DNA of 64,000 bases from Martinezella lusitana (lineage in GTDB: Bacteria > Pseudomonadota > Alphaproteobacteria > Rhizobiales > Rhizobiaceae). Positions 8,104 through 18,254 of this stretch are shown piece by piece (position 1 is the first letter of the stretch; every line of letters starts with the position of its first letter). The position numbers and the translations under genes were made by a program. The stretch lies in NCBI RefSeq assembly GCF_014207095.1, contig NZ_JACHBG010000026.1, forward strand, positions 1 to 64,000. The letters are read 5' to 3'. The notes under the pieces are model-generated. The model saw only the letters and a list, made by a program, of their open reading frames with translations. It had not been told where the DNA came from and did no database searches.

Positions 8104-8553
8104 GTGGTCTCGAAAATCTCGTCTATTCTTGCCATGCTCGTTGCCATTGTTGTCGCGAGTTCGGGGCAGGGCCATGCTGTGGAAGCCGTACGGTCAGATA
8201 TTCCGGTTGCCTATGGTCTTTTGCTCGACGGCAAGGATGCGGTCTATGGCGAGTTCGTTTGCCACATTCATGTACGTTGTAAGCTTATCGACAATCAGAA
8301 GGCTCACCTTCAGCTGAGCGTGACGATCGAATCCACGGAGTGGCTATCGGGGGAAGTCAGTGTTCAGTGCGGCGAACCCGATTGCTCGTTCTTAAGTGGG
8401 CATTCATCTACCAGGCTGGAGGGAGCAGCTCAGGGGAAAAATTCTCGTCAATTCGAGCTCTACGCCGGCAGTGGCGCCGCAACGACGAATGATCTGGTCT
8501 ATCGCACGCGACCGAGTATCGGTCGGATCTTCTTTCTCTTTGGAAACCGGTAG
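8104..8553 (+). CDS. Small exported protein of unknown function
   Basis: A 149-residue protein beginning with a signal peptide (KISSILAMLVAIVVASS, cleavage near residue 25). The mature part has four cysteines in two pairs (VCHIHVRC and QCGEPDC), suggesting periplasmic disulphides, and a beta-rich character. I do not recognise the family. GTG start with GGGGAG upstream. It lies just after the MerR gene in the same direction, about 80 bases apart, across a short hairpin-like repeat (AGAACGC...GCGTTCT), and converges on the methyltransferase gene. Confidence 0.6.
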   Translation: MVSKISSILAMLVAIVVASSGQGHAVEAVRSDIPVAYGLLLDGKDAVYGEFVCHIHVRCKLIDNQKAHLQLSVTIESTEWLSGEVSVQCGEPDCSFLSGHSSTRLEGAAQGKNSRQFELYAGSGAATTNDLVYRTRPSIGRIFFLFGNR

Positions 8554-8599
8554 ACCGCGCTCGAACGCCTCGTTGAGGCAATCCCTCAGCCCGTTCTTC

Positions 8600-9073
8600 T
8601 CAAACCCAGCGGCGCGTGCGCTTGCAGTAAAATTCGAATTCGCAGCCGAAGCGGGAGAGGAGATGCATCTCTTCGCAGCGGATCACGAGCAGCGTGGTGA
8701 GCGCGGCCGCCGCGGCTGCCATGGCCACGAACCAGAGATTGCCGATCAGTAGGCCGAGGCCGGCCGTCAGCAGAGTGTAACCGAGATAGGTCGGATTGCG
8801 CGTGAAGCGAAACGGGCCTGTCGTGACAAGATAGGCGCTGCAACGTTGCGTCAGGACGGTCGTGCGGCTCTCCACCAGTGTCTTGACCGCCCAGACATTC
8901 AGCGTCACCGCAAATGTGACGAGAGTAGCGCCGATGACCCATGCGACGATCGACCAAAAAAGAGGCAGGGACAGCGGATAGTAGCGCTGCAGCCACAGCG
9001 CGATAATAACGGCGACGCTATAGAGGAGCGGCGGCCACGGAAAACTCAGCGACTTCGAACGATAGGCATTCAT
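8600..9073 (-). CDS. Isoprenylcysteine carboxyl methyltransferase (ICMT/PEMT)-family membrane methyltransferase
   Basis: A 157-residue protein with four to five predicted membrane helices and the C-terminal SAM-binding signature: GPFRFTRNPTYLG, then CEEMHLLSRFG and YCKRTRRW. Bacterial members methylate small lipids or isoprenoid-type substrates at the inner membrane; none of that substrate choice is visible here. It is last in a minus-strand run after the DUF1624 gene (12 bases apart) and DUF599, so it is probably co-transcribed with them. Confidence 0.82.
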   Translation of the reverse strand: MNAYRSKSLSFPWPPLLYSVAVIIALWLQRYYPLSLPLFWSIVAWVIGATLVTFAVTLNVWAVKTLVESRTTVLTQRCSAYLVTTGPFRFTRNPTYLGYTLLTAGLGLLIGNLWFVAMAAAAAALTTLLVIRCEEMHLLSRFGCEFEFYCKRTRRWV

Positions 9074-9085
9074 GGAATAACCCTG

Positions 9086-10075
9086 TCATTGCGCTTCATC
9101 CGTGCATTGTATCGCGATTCGGCTTACGCGTTCATCGCTATCTGCTTTGATTGCCCCGGATTCCAGGGGTTTGAGGAGATTTTGCGCCTGTAGTTTATCG
9201 AGCGTGCACTCGCAGAAGCTGCGGCACATTTTCTCGCCGCCTGATTGCGTGCAAGACGCCACGCATTGCTTGACATAACCGACTGTCGGATCCTGCGGAG
9301 GAGCTGGGGCAACCAGCGACAGCAGATAGACCAGGCCGAACAGCAGCGGCTGATGAACGAGGTAGAAAGCAAGACTGTGACGACCGGCGCGGGCGATCAG
9401 ATTTTGGCCCGGACCGAATGTTGCCAGCCGCTTAAGCCAACCGAAGGACATTGCCAGCTGCGCTATGCCGAGGCCGAAGAGAAAGGGCGTTAGCCAGGGG
9501 AAGAGCGGCACGTAGTCGTTTGACCGCTGGGGCGTCTCCGACAGGCCGACCCACCAGAGCCACGGCGTGTCGAATGCGGCGGAATGCAGTGAAAAGGGCG
9601 CGATGACATTATCGACGATAATGCCGGCTCCGAGCAGCGCCGCGATCAGCAGGGTCGCAAAAGCCGGCAAACGCAGGAATAGCAGCCCGACAAGGCTGGC
9701 CGCGGCAATTGCGTGAAGGATGCCGAAGTAGATCCAACCTGGGCCGATAAACAGTTTCGTAACGATGGAGATCGCCAGCGCCGCGGCGACGATCATTCCC
9801 AAGCGGCGACCATAGGAGCGCCAGCGAATCTCGGGCGTGTTGGCGAGGATCAGGCTGAAGCCAGCCAGAAACAGGAAGGTGCTGGCGATGGCGCGGGCAT
9901 AAACCTTCAGCCAGCCCGTTTCCGCCGTGCCGGCGTCGAGATAGCCGAAAAATTCGAAATCCCAGGTGCAGTGGTAGCTTGCCATCGCCAGAAGAGCGAT
10001 GCCGCGCGCCGTATCCAGAATGCCGATGCGCGGCGTCTTTTGCGGTGCATCAGCGATCTCGGCGATTGCGACCAT
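9086..10075 (-). CDS. DUF1624/HGSNAT-like membrane acyltransferase with Cys-rich C-terminal tail
   Basis: A 329-residue polytopic protein. The N-terminal signature RIGILDTARGIALLAM and YHCTWDFEFFGY is typical of the heparan-alpha-glucosaminide acetyltransferase-like (DUF1624) family, which acylates glycans or lipids from the cytoplasmic side; GRHSLAFYLVHQPLLF marks the end of the core. About 75 residues follow beyond the usual end, containing a C-x3-C-x8-C-x3-C-x-C block around QCVASC and CRSFCEC, which looks like a separate disulphide or metal module. Start at MVAIAEI with AAGGA nine bases upstream. Likely operon: DUF599, this gene, ICMT-like gene. Confidence 0.82.
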   Translation of the reverse strand: MVAIAEIADAPQKTPRIGILDTARGIALLAMASYHCTWDFEFFGYLDAGTAETGWLKVYARAIASTFLFLAGFSLILANTPEIRWRSYGRRLGMIVAAALAISIVTKLFIGPGWIYFGILHAIAAASLVGLLFLRLPAFATLLIAALLGAGIIVDNVIAPFSLHSAAFDTPWLWWVGLSETPQRSNDYVPLFPWLTPFLFGLGIAQLAMSFGWLKRLATFGPGQNLIARAGRHSLAFYLVHQPLLFGLVYLLSLVAPAPPQDPTVGYVKQCVASCTQSGGEKMCRSFCECTLDKLQAQNLLKPLESGAIKADSDERVSRIAIQCTDEAQ

Positions 10076-10138
10076 TGGGGTGGGTCCTTCCAGGCATGAA
10101 CTCAAATCACTGATGTCGCCTCCGGCGACGCGGGCTTG

Positions 10139-10831
10139 TCATGGCACATCGCCGTCCATGATGGCCAGACGGGCGTCGGAAAAAAACTGGCGTCGGATCA
10201 GCACGGTAATGATGAACATCGTCGTGACGATGAACACGTATGGGCTCACGAACCAGCCGAGATAGCCGATCGATAGGAAAATCGCCCGCAGCCCGGCATT
10301 GAAATTGCGGGCGGCGATGATGTTCATTCGCACCACGCGTTCGGCTGCCCGTTCGGCACCAATCGGATCGAGAATGGCATCTTCCCGCATCGGCAGGGAG
10401 CCGAAAAGAATGGTGCAATAGTTGAACAGGCGATAGGCCCAGCCGAACTTGAAAAAGGCGTAGCCGAAAAGGCAGGCCAGCCCGGCCACCTTGATCTCGA
10501 AAGCAGCTCGGCCGCCATTGAAAATGAAGGGCAGGTCGGAGAAGAAGGCATTGATCTTGTCCGTTGCGCCGAGCAGCGCGAAGCAGCTGCCGATGGCAAA
10601 GATCGAAGTGGAAGCAAAGAAGCCGGTGCCGTTCTGCAATCCCGACAGGATCTGCGTATCGATCATCTTCAGGTCGCGGCGCAGGGAATTGTAGATCCAC
10701 TCACGCCGGCGTTCGTTCATCGCGAGCGTCAGGCTGGTGCGATTGAAGAAACGCGCGCTGCCGACGATCCAGTTCAGCGCAACCCAGAGAAAGATAAAGA
10801 GGGCGAGGGCGACATAGTCGGCAGTCGTCAT
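10139..10831 (-). CDS. DUF599 family inner-membrane protein
   Basis: A 230-residue protein with about four to five membrane segments and the family's conserved polar stretches NERRREWIYNSLRRDLKMID and the late RNFNAGLRAIFLSIGYLGWF. DUF599 proteins are conserved in alphaproteobacteria; their function is unknown. It is the first gene of the minus-strand run that continues into the DUF1624 and ICMT-like genes, and is divergent from sdaA with 200 bases between them that hold no other recognisable element. Confidence 0.85.
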   Translation of the reverse strand: MTTADYVALALFIFLWVALNWIVGSARFFNRTSLTLAMNERRREWIYNSLRRDLKMIDTQILSGLQNGTGFFASTSIFAIGSCFALLGATDKINAFFSDLPFIFNGGRAAFEIKVAGLACLFGYAFFKFGWAYRLFNYCTILFGSLPMREDAILDPIGAERAAERVVRMNIIAARNFNAGLRAIFLSIGYLGWFVSPYVFIVTTMFIITVLIRRQFFSDARLAIMDGDVP

Positions 10832-11031
10832 AAAGGCAGATTCTCCCGGATCAATCCGATGTGGACTGTAACTTAGCGCGGGCCGGGTGCAATGCCCTTC
10901 TGTTTGCCTCGCCCGATGCCTACATGTAATGTCGCTGCCATGAAATCCGATGTCGGTCGATCGCCATGCAAGGTTCCCCTGATAGCGTAGCTTTGCTCAA
11001 AGTCGATTTGCCGAGGAGGCAATAAAGGTCC

Positions 11032-12441
<1,410 letters not shown>

Positions 12442-12500
12442 GTGTGGACGCCTGATCTAAAGGCTTGACGTCCTCAGCCAAAAGGACTTCAACGGCATCC

Positions 12501-12935
12501 ATGGCTTTGCATCTCATCAAATTGTGCGTGGGCGCGGATTCGATCGATGACCTGCGCGAATGGGTTTCCGAGCGGGCGATGAATGCCATCGCCGCCGGTC
12601 TGGAGCCGCGTACGACCCATACGACCCGTATGGTGCCGAAGCGCATGGAAGAGTTGTTGGATGGCGGCTCGCTCTATTGGGTGATCAAGGGGCAGGTGCA
12701 GGCGCGGCAAAAGCTGCTCGATATCGAGACCTTCACAGATGCGGAAGGCATTCAACGTTGCCGGCTCATCCTCGATCCCAGTGTCGTCGAAACGACAGGT
12801 CAGCCTCGCCGGCCGTTCCAGGGTTGGCGCTATCTGCCGCAGGATGATGTCCCGCGCGATCTTGATAGCCTCGGCGCGGCAGCCGAACTGCCCGCCGATT
12901 TGCGGCGGGAACTTTCCGAACTTGGATTGCTTTAA
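12501..12935 (+). CDS. DUF1489 family protein
   Basis: A 144-residue soluble protein matching the alphaproteobacterial DUF1489 family: it begins MALHLIKLCVGADSIDDL, has a THTTRMVPKR block and a conserved GSLYWVIKGQV segment, and ends in PADLRRELSELGLL. The family has no established function. I start at ATG 12501, which gives the conserved family N-terminus; twelve further in-frame codons upstream are not conserved. It follows sdaA on the same strand and may share its transcript. Confidence 0.85.
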   Translation: MALHLIKLCVGADSIDDLREWVSERAMNAIAAGLEPRTTHTTRMVPKRMEELLDGGSLYWVIKGQVQARQKLLDIETFTDAEGIQRCRLILDPSVVETTGQPRRPFQGWRYLPQDDVPRDLDSLGAAAELPADLRRELSELGLL

Positions 12936-12945
12936 GGCGAGGGTC

Positions 12946-12977
12946 TAAAGCGCGATCTCTGAGATTCGCTCGCGCTT
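12946..12977. repeat. Short intergenic palindrome of rhizobial type
   Basis: AAAGCGCGA and TCGCGCTT (reading through 12947-12977) form an imperfect inverted repeat right after the DUF1489 gene. Sequences of this form (AAAGCGCGAT...CGCTCGCGCTTT) recur between genes in Rhizobium genomes. No U-run, so not a clear terminator. Confidence 0.5.
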
Positions 12978-13004
12978 CAGGTTCTTGATTTCGTGCAGTT
13001 GGCG

Positions 13005-13274
13005 TTAGCGCAACCGCATCATGACCGGTGCACGGCCGCTCGGAGCGGTGATGTGCAGGTGGATATGCGCGTCCGGCTGGGAGTAGCGCCAGGCGCGGGC
13101 ACCGTGGCAAAGCAGGATGCCGATAAGGTCCTTGGTCTTGTTGCGCGAACGGCTGAGGCCCAGATCGGCCAGCCGCATCGCCGCCTCATGGAGCGGATGA
13201 AGAGCAAAGCTCTTCTGTTTCGTCTTTCCCCCGCCATCGAGCGAGAGACCGGGAAAGTTCTCGTTCATTGCCAT
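13005..13274 (-). CDS. Small hypothetical protein
   Basis: An 89-residue basic protein with no signal peptide or membrane helix. Visible features: a KTKQKSFALHPLHEAAMRLADLGLSRSRNK stretch (here quoted only to locate residues 17-46) and a HIHLHI strand near the C-terminus. A GGGGA site six bases before the ATG supports translation. Family not recognised; convergent with DUF1489. The ~225 bases between it and the DD-carboxypeptidase hold no supported gene. Confidence 0.5.
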   Translation of the reverse strand: MAMNENFPGLSLDGGGKTKQKSFALHPLHEAAMRLADLGLSRSRNKTKDLIGILLCHGARAWRYSQPDAHIHLHITAPSGRAPVMMRLR

Positions 13275-13500
13275 TTCAAGTCCCCGTACACGTTACAAAC
13301 TCAGGGCCGGTCCGATGGACATCCGGAACCGGGAAGCCAGGCATCTATGCGACAGGCCTGACCGATCTTCATGCATCCCCGCTTCTCTTCGAATAGCGAA
13401 AATGCCGCATCTTGTAGTTTCGTTCGCGCTATAAGCGGAAAACCGCCGCGCATTACTCCTGGACATACTTCAGGCGACACGAAACACATTGGTCACCGTT

Positions 13501-14994
13501 CTATTCCATGCTCGCCCAGCACTTAACGCCGGCGCGCTTCAAAGTTTTGCAGGCGCTGAGGGCCGAGTTCTGATCCTCAAAGCCGCCAAAGCGAGCGCGA
13601 TAGCCGCCGTCAAAGGCAACGGTATAGGGTTTTGCGGCGCGCAGTGCCTTGCCGCCCTTGCTCTTGGCGGTGTCGAGAAGATCGCTGGCGCCATCCTTGC
13701 TGGAGGAAACGCCGATCTGGACGACCCAACCGGTTGCGTCTCGCTCGGCCTTTTCGGCCTTTGCAACCTTTTCCGTCTTCTCCGCCTTTTCAGCGCGCTG
13801 CAGTTTCACGACCTTCGTATCGGCTTTGGAGATCGAGGCGGTGGTGACGGTATCGACTTCATCCTCATCGGCATCGTCGGAAGTCGCATCGTCTGAAGCC
13901 GCGCGCTGCGGAACAGGCTGTGCTGCAAGCAGGGGATTGGCCGATTTCGGCGTTACCGCTGCAAAGGCCGCCGCGCTAGATGGCTGCTGGGGCTCGACCG
14001 CCTCTGCGGCTTCATCGTTGCGAATCTTTGCGTGGTTGACCTCACCAAAGCGGGCACTGGCGACCTGAACATTGGGTGTGGCCGCAGGCGTGTGGGCAAT
14101 GACCTCGGAGGCGATATGGCGTGTCGAAGCCTGCGGCAGATATGCGGCGATCAACTTGCGCATCTGATTGTCGCGGGCGGGCGTGGACGCGCCGCCAAGC
14201 ACCACGCCGACGATCGAACGGCCATCGACCTTCACCGAAGTTGCGAGGTTGTACCCGGCTGCGCGCGTATAACCGGTCTTGATGCCGTCGACGCCGCGCA
14301 CGGAGCCGATCAGGCGGTTATGACCAAAAATGACCCTGCTGCCGAGGTGAAAGCTCGTCTCGGAGAAGAAACCGTAATATTGCGGAAAATGCTCACGAAG
14401 GGCGATGCCGAGGCGAGCCTGGTCACGGGCCGTCGTCATCTGCGCGGTATTCGGCAGGCCGTTTGGATTGCGGTAGGTCGTGCGCGTCATGCCGAGCGCG
14501 CGCGCCCTGTCGTTCATCATGCGCGCAAAGCCCTCCTCGGAGCCGCCGAGCATCTCACCCAGCGCCATGGCGGCATCATTGGCCGATTTAGTGACAATAC
14601 CGAGGATGGCCTCGCGTACCGTTACCGAATGGCCAGTGCCGATGCCGAGCTTCGTCGGCGCCTGCATGGCGGCATTCTTGGAGAAGACGACTGGCGTGTC
14701 GAGAGTAATGCGGCCTGCTTCAAGTGCTTCGAAGGTCAAATAGACCGTCATCATCTTGGTCAGCGAGGCGGGGTAGTGAAGCGTGTCAGCGTTTTCGCTG
14801 TAGAGAACGTTGCCCGTATTGGCATCGACGACGATGCCGGCATATTTCGTGCCCGCATAGGCGCTCACGGCGGTTACCGTGATCGTTGCCGTTGCCACCG
14901 AAAAGCCTAGGAACATTCTCGCCAGAATCTTACCGGATTGAGACGACGATACGGGAAGGGTTGATCTGGACACTAAATCACTCTCTGCTTGCAT
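13501..14994 (-). CDS. D-alanyl-D-alanine carboxypeptidase (S11, low-molecular-weight PBP) with SPOR domain
   Basis: A 497-residue exported protein that trims the terminal D-Ala of peptidoglycan stem peptides. Seen in order: signal/membrane segment (about 24-48), catalytic SxxK in ASLTK (Ser77, Lys80), SxN in KSANDAA (near 137), KTG in GIKTGYT (near 240), then a ~150-residue Ala/Lys/Glu-rich linker, and a C-terminal SPOR domain (WVVQIGVSSS to the end) that binds denuded glycan at division sites. The catalytic triad is intact. The long charged linker with repeated KAEKAEK units is the unusual part. Confidence 0.92.
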   Translation of the reverse strand: MQAESDLVSRSTLPVSSSQSGKILARMFLGFSVATATITVTAVSAYAGTKYAGIVVDANTGNVLYSENADTLHYPASLTKMMTVYLTFEALEAGRITLDTPVVFSKNAAMQAPTKLGIGTGHSVTVREAILGIVTKSANDAAMALGEMLGGSEEGFARMMNDRARALGMTRTTYRNPNGLPNTAQMTTARDQARLGIALREHFPQYYGFFSETSFHLGSRVIFGHNRLIGSVRGVDGIKTGYTRAAGYNLATSVKVDGRSIVGVVLGGASTPARDNQMRKLIAAYLPQASTRHIASEVIAHTPAATPNVQVASARFGEVNHAKIRNDEAAEAVEPQQPSSAAAFAAVTPKSANPLLAAQPVPQRAASDDATSDDADEDEVDTVTTASISKADTKVVKLQRAEKAEKTEKVAKAEKAERDATGWVVQIGVSSSKDGASDLLDTAKSKGGKALRAAKPYTVAFDGGYRARFGGFEDQNSALSACKTLKRAGVKCWASME

Positions 14995-15112
14995 TTACAT
15001 TCTCGATGATCCGGCCGCCGCCTTCCACAAACGCCCGTTGCGTTCGAGAGTAAGGGCTTAGCGTTACTAATCGGTTTATGATGAACGGTTGGTTTCAGGT
15101 TTTCGCGCCATT

Positions 15113-15883
15113 TTAGCGACCGCCGCCAGTCGCGGGCAAAGAGCCTTGGGTATCCATGAGACGCGCTTTAACGAAGCTCTGGACAGTGGCATCCATGGTG
15201 CGCCAATCCCCGAGCTGATTGCTGGAAAAGCGATAGAGGACGCTCAAGTCCTTACCCACCTTGACATCCCTCTGGCAGTCGCCGCTGGTTGCCAGGGCTG
15301 GCGATGCGGGCAGGAGGCAGCGCACGACATAGTCAGGCTGTCCCGGACGGGACGCCGTCAAAAGAATCTCGTTGTTGTAGCCGGCATCGGCACGCAGGCG
15401 ATGCGCCGTCAAACCATGGGGACCGGAATACGGCACTCCATCCATGATGTGAGAATAGATGGGCTCCAACCGGCCGGACATATCACGTGACATCGTGCTT
15501 TGGCTGAGCTGCAAGAAGATCAGCGACGAAGATTGAGAGACATCGTCAAAACGAAGCCGATCGGCCTCGCTGTATCCCTGCATCTGCGGCCAGGTGAGGT
15601 AGAGATCGACGCGTTCGGCCGTCCCATCGATGCGCTCGCTCGGGAAGCGGATGGTATTTGCCGTCAGGCGCAGCGCATCCTCGCCAATCGTCACGGAGAC
15701 AGGCTTGGTGTCGGTGGTATGACCACCCAGGGAAATTCTCTCTCCAAGCCAATGACCGCCAACGGAAATGCCGACGGTGAGGGCTGCCAGAACGGCAATG
15801 CCCGCGGTGATCCGATAGACGAGACCGCTCGATATCAGCGGCCTTTCGTCAATGCTCGAGGCTGATGACGGAGTAGAAACCAT
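15113..15883 (-). CDS. Membrane-anchored protein of unknown function
   Basis: A 256-residue protein with one transmembrane helix near residues 23-48 and a large, presumably periplasmic C-terminal domain holding one Cys pair (VRCLLPASPALATSGDC). The conserved-looking motif HRLRADAGYNNEILLTA lies mid-domain. No catalytic signature seen. Similar single-pass proteins sit next to DD-carboxypeptidase genes in other rhizobia as far as I recall, but the link is not proven. About 118 bases separate it from the DD-carboxypeptidase downstream. Confidence 0.7.
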   Translation of the reverse strand: MVSTPSSASSIDERPLISSGLVYRITAGIAVLAALTVGISVGGHWLGERISLGGHTTDTKPVSVTIGEDALRLTANTIRFPSERIDGTAERVDLYLTWPQMQGYSEADRLRFDDVSQSSSLIFLQLSQSTMSRDMSGRLEPIYSHIMDGVPYSGPHGLTAHRLRADAGYNNEILLTASRPGQPDYVVRCLLPASPALATSGDCQRDVKVGKDLSVLYRFSSNQLGDWRTMDATVQSFVKARLMDTQGSLPATGGGR

Positions 15884-16219
15884 GCCCTTGCCTTCATTTC
15901 ATTCCACCCCGGATGCCAGCTTCAATGCGAGCGATGGCAATTCCGCGGCAGGATCAGACTTCCAATGAGTCTTGTTCGGAAATGATTGGCGTCACGATGG
16001 TTAATGAAGCTTTAAAATTATGTCGGCGACCGTGCTATTGGGCGACGACCCACGCATATCCCGCCATGAATTGAAATTAAGCCGACGAACAAAAAAGAGC
16101 CGTTCCCGGGACAGTGGGAACGGCTCAGAGGCACCGGTCTGGACAGAAATCAGGGGACGAGACCGGGTCTCTGCTCTCGATCATCGGCGCTAGGCCACCG
16201 ACGATCTTTGTATCACTTC
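15884..16219. other. Intergenic region, contains only a terminator
   Basis: About 335 bases between two minus-strand genes. The only structure I can support is the terminator at 16091-16126. No open frame with a ribosome site is present. Confidence 0.6.
16091..16126 (-). terminator. Rho-independent terminator after the transglutaminase-like gene
   Basis: Perfect 11-base stem GAGCCGTTCCC / GGGAACGGCTC (16097-16107 with 16116-16126), eight-base loop. On the minus strand it is followed by TTTTTTG, about 95 bases after the stop codon of the gene at 16220. Confidence 0.88.
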
Positions 16220-16825
16220 CTACTTCAGGCTGCCGACGGCAACGGCGCGGCCGTCCTGGATCTTGACCCAACGGGCCGGGTGGTCGACCGACTGGCGCTT
16301 GAGGAAGGTGTATTCCGTCTCAGACCACAGCTTCACCTTGTTGCGCATGTTGTCGAGAACGAAGTCGCCGCGATCGGTACGCACCGTCAGGACAGCATGA
16401 CCATCGCCATTCGGCTGCAGCACGACGGTCATGAGCAGATCGGACGGAGAGAAGCCGGCGTCGATCAGTTCCTTACGCTTCAGCAGTGCGAAATCTTCGC
16501 AATCGCCGGCCGTGGTCGGGATCGCCCACTTTTCCTCGACGCCGTAAAGCTCCATGTCGGTCATCGGCTTGATCGTCGTGTTGACCGTGTAATTGATCTG
16601 CAGGATCGTCTTCCAGCTATCCTGGGTGAGGATAATCGGACCCGCATCGCCGCCGGCGAAAGTGCACTCGCGAGGGTTCTCCTTGCAGAACTCGTAGTGA
16701 CCGATCGGGGGAGCGGCGTCGCCCGTGATCGTCATGTTGGCCGGTGCGGCCTGAGCAAGGCCGAAGAAGCCGAGAGTGGCGAATGCTAAAGCGACGCAAC
16801 CGCGAAGTACGAAGTGAAAGTTCAT
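16220..16825 (-). CDS. Bacterial transglutaminase-like cysteine peptidase (BTLCP)
   Basis: A 201-residue exported protein: signal peptide (1 to about 26, ending AQAA), then a domain of the bacterial transglutaminase-like cysteine proteinase family. Catalytic Cys in the AGDCEDFALLKRK motif, His in GHAVLTVRT, and Asp in DFVLDNMRN give the expected C-H-D triad. The best-studied relative, LapG, cleaves a surface adhesin under c-di-GMP control; no LapD partner is adjacent, so that role is only a possibility. Has its own terminator at 16091-16126. Confidence 0.88.
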   Translation of the reverse strand: MNFHFVLRGCVALAFATLGFFGLAQAAPANMTITGDAAPPIGHYEFCKENPRECTFAGGDAGPIILTQDSWKTILQINYTVNTTIKPMTDMELYGVEEKWAIPTTAGDCEDFALLKRKELIDAGFSPSDLLMTVVLQPNGDGHAVLTVRTDRGDFVLDNMRNKVKLWSETEYTFLKRQSVDHPARWVKIQDGRAVAVGSLK

Positions 16826-17219
16826 GTCCCTGTCCCTGCTTATTTTGTTGGGATCAGAATGACACGCATGCTTTTATCTGGCGCAAAATTGCATAGTCAA
16901 ATTAAGGGCTTAGTTGAATCAAATCCGCATCAAACTTTCATAAAACACGCAGAAAACTTGAATCAATTTTTCAGCGAATTCGATTAAAATTCGAATGTTT
17001 CCGGTATAGTTCCCTGGATTGGCTAAGGCCGTCTCAGCCCTGCTTTCAAATGGTTTATCACCAATGGAATTGTTAACGGCGAGATGGCTCTTACGGTTAA
17101 ATATCGTCCCATAATGAAACAACATGACCGCCACGGCCAGGAAATGGATGGCCCAAACCGGCCGATATGCCCGCTGCTGTGCCACTTTGGGAAAAATCGG
17201 CAAAAAATATTTTTTGATT
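16826..17219. other. AT-rich intergenic region
   Basis: About 390 bases, much lower in GC than the flanks. A 94-codon minus-strand open frame (16919-17203) is present but has no ribosome site and no recognisable family. It contains runs such as AATTCGATTAAAATTCGAA, a near-palindrome (16976-16995 area). Probably promoter/UTR of the transglutaminase-like gene; nothing else supported. Confidence 0.45.
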
Positions 17220-18182
17220 TTATTTTGAAATTCGCACGCGCATCGCGTCCGCCACCCGGATGATCGTCACTGCCATTTCCGCCAGATCGGCAGAATGGGC
17301 TGCGTTGGGAACGACGATTAGCTCAGCCTCCGGCATTGCCCGCGACAATTCCCACGCCGTGACGAGTGGGCCCTCAAGATCGAGCCGCCCCTGAACCATG
17401 GTGCAGGGGATGCCGACAATGCGATTGATGTCACGGAGGATCTGGCTTTCTTCAATCCAGGCCAGATGATGAAAGTAATGCGTGATGATGCGAGCGCGCG
17501 CTGTCACGTATCGCGAATCGGACCAGCGGGCCGACAGGGTGGCGCGAGGATCGACCAGGATCGAGGCGGATTCCCACTCATGCCAATCGACAGCTGCCTT
17601 CACGTGAATGGTCGGATCGGGATTGCACAGAAGGCGGTAATAGGCGCCGACAAGATCACCGTCACGATCCCCTGGCGGAACAGCCGCGCGGAATCGCGCC
17701 CACTCCTCGGGAAAGAAACGCCTGAGGCCGTGGTAGAGCCAGTCGATCTCCGTCTGCCTCGTCATGGTAATGCCGACGAGAAGTAAGGACGACACCCGAT
17801 CCGGATGGGTTTCGGCATAAATCAGGGCAAGCGTGCACCCCCACGAATTGCCGAAAACGGCCCAGCGCTCGATACCGAGCGAAATTCTCAGCCGCTCAAT
17901 ATCGGCGATGGAGCGCCAGGTCGTGTTCGTCGATAGATCGACATCCGGCTCCGACGCGTGCGGGAGGCTATTGCCGCAGCCGCGCTGGTCGAACTGGACG
18001 ATTCGGTAATGCTGAGGATCGAAATATCGGCGCGTGCCGGCGGAGCTTCCGGATCCCGGCCCACCGTGAAGGATAAGGACGGGTGCTCCCGCGGGATTGC
18101 CTGATTGCATCCAGAATATCCGGTGGCCGTCACCGACCTCAAGCAGGCCTTCCGCAAAAGGAGTTATATCGGGATAGAGCAT
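17220..18182 (-). CDS. pip: Proline iminopeptidase (alpha/beta hydrolase, S33)
   Basis: A 320-residue cytosolic aminopeptidase that removes N-terminal proline. Seen: oxyanion HGGPGSGSS, FDQRGCGNS, nucleophile elbow GNSWGCTLAL (Ser113; usual form GGSWGSTLAL), the acid in QGRLDLEGP (usual GRYDxxCP) and catalytic His in NAAHSA (usual GAGHSA). The triad residues are present but three flanking positions differ from common Pip, so altered specificity is possible. Start MLYPDI; the preceding five in-frame residues are unlikely. Confidence 0.85.
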   Translation of the reverse strand: MLYPDITPFAEGLLEVGDGHRIFWMQSGNPAGAPVLILHGGPGSGSSAGTRRYFDPQHYRIVQFDQRGCGNSLPHASEPDVDLSTNTTWRSIADIERLRISLGIERWAVFGNSWGCTLALIYAETHPDRVSSLLLVGITMTRQTEIDWLYHGLRRFFPEEWARFRAAVPPGDRDGDLVGAYYRLLCNPDPTIHVKAAVDWHEWESASILVDPRATLSARWSDSRYVTARARIITHYFHHLAWIEESQILRDINRIVGIPCTMVQGRLDLEGPLVTAWELSRAMPEAELIVVPNAAHSADLAEMAVTIIRVADAMRVRISK

Positions 18183-18254
18183 TTCGCCGCCACGCATCGA
18201 AGACCAGACAAGCGTCGCTATTTCGGCGCGTTGCGTGACAGGACGATAACAGGA

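Noticed and set aside
16919..17203. 94-codon minus-strand frame in the AT-rich gap
   Set aside because: No ribosome site; open by chance in low-GC sequence; no family features.
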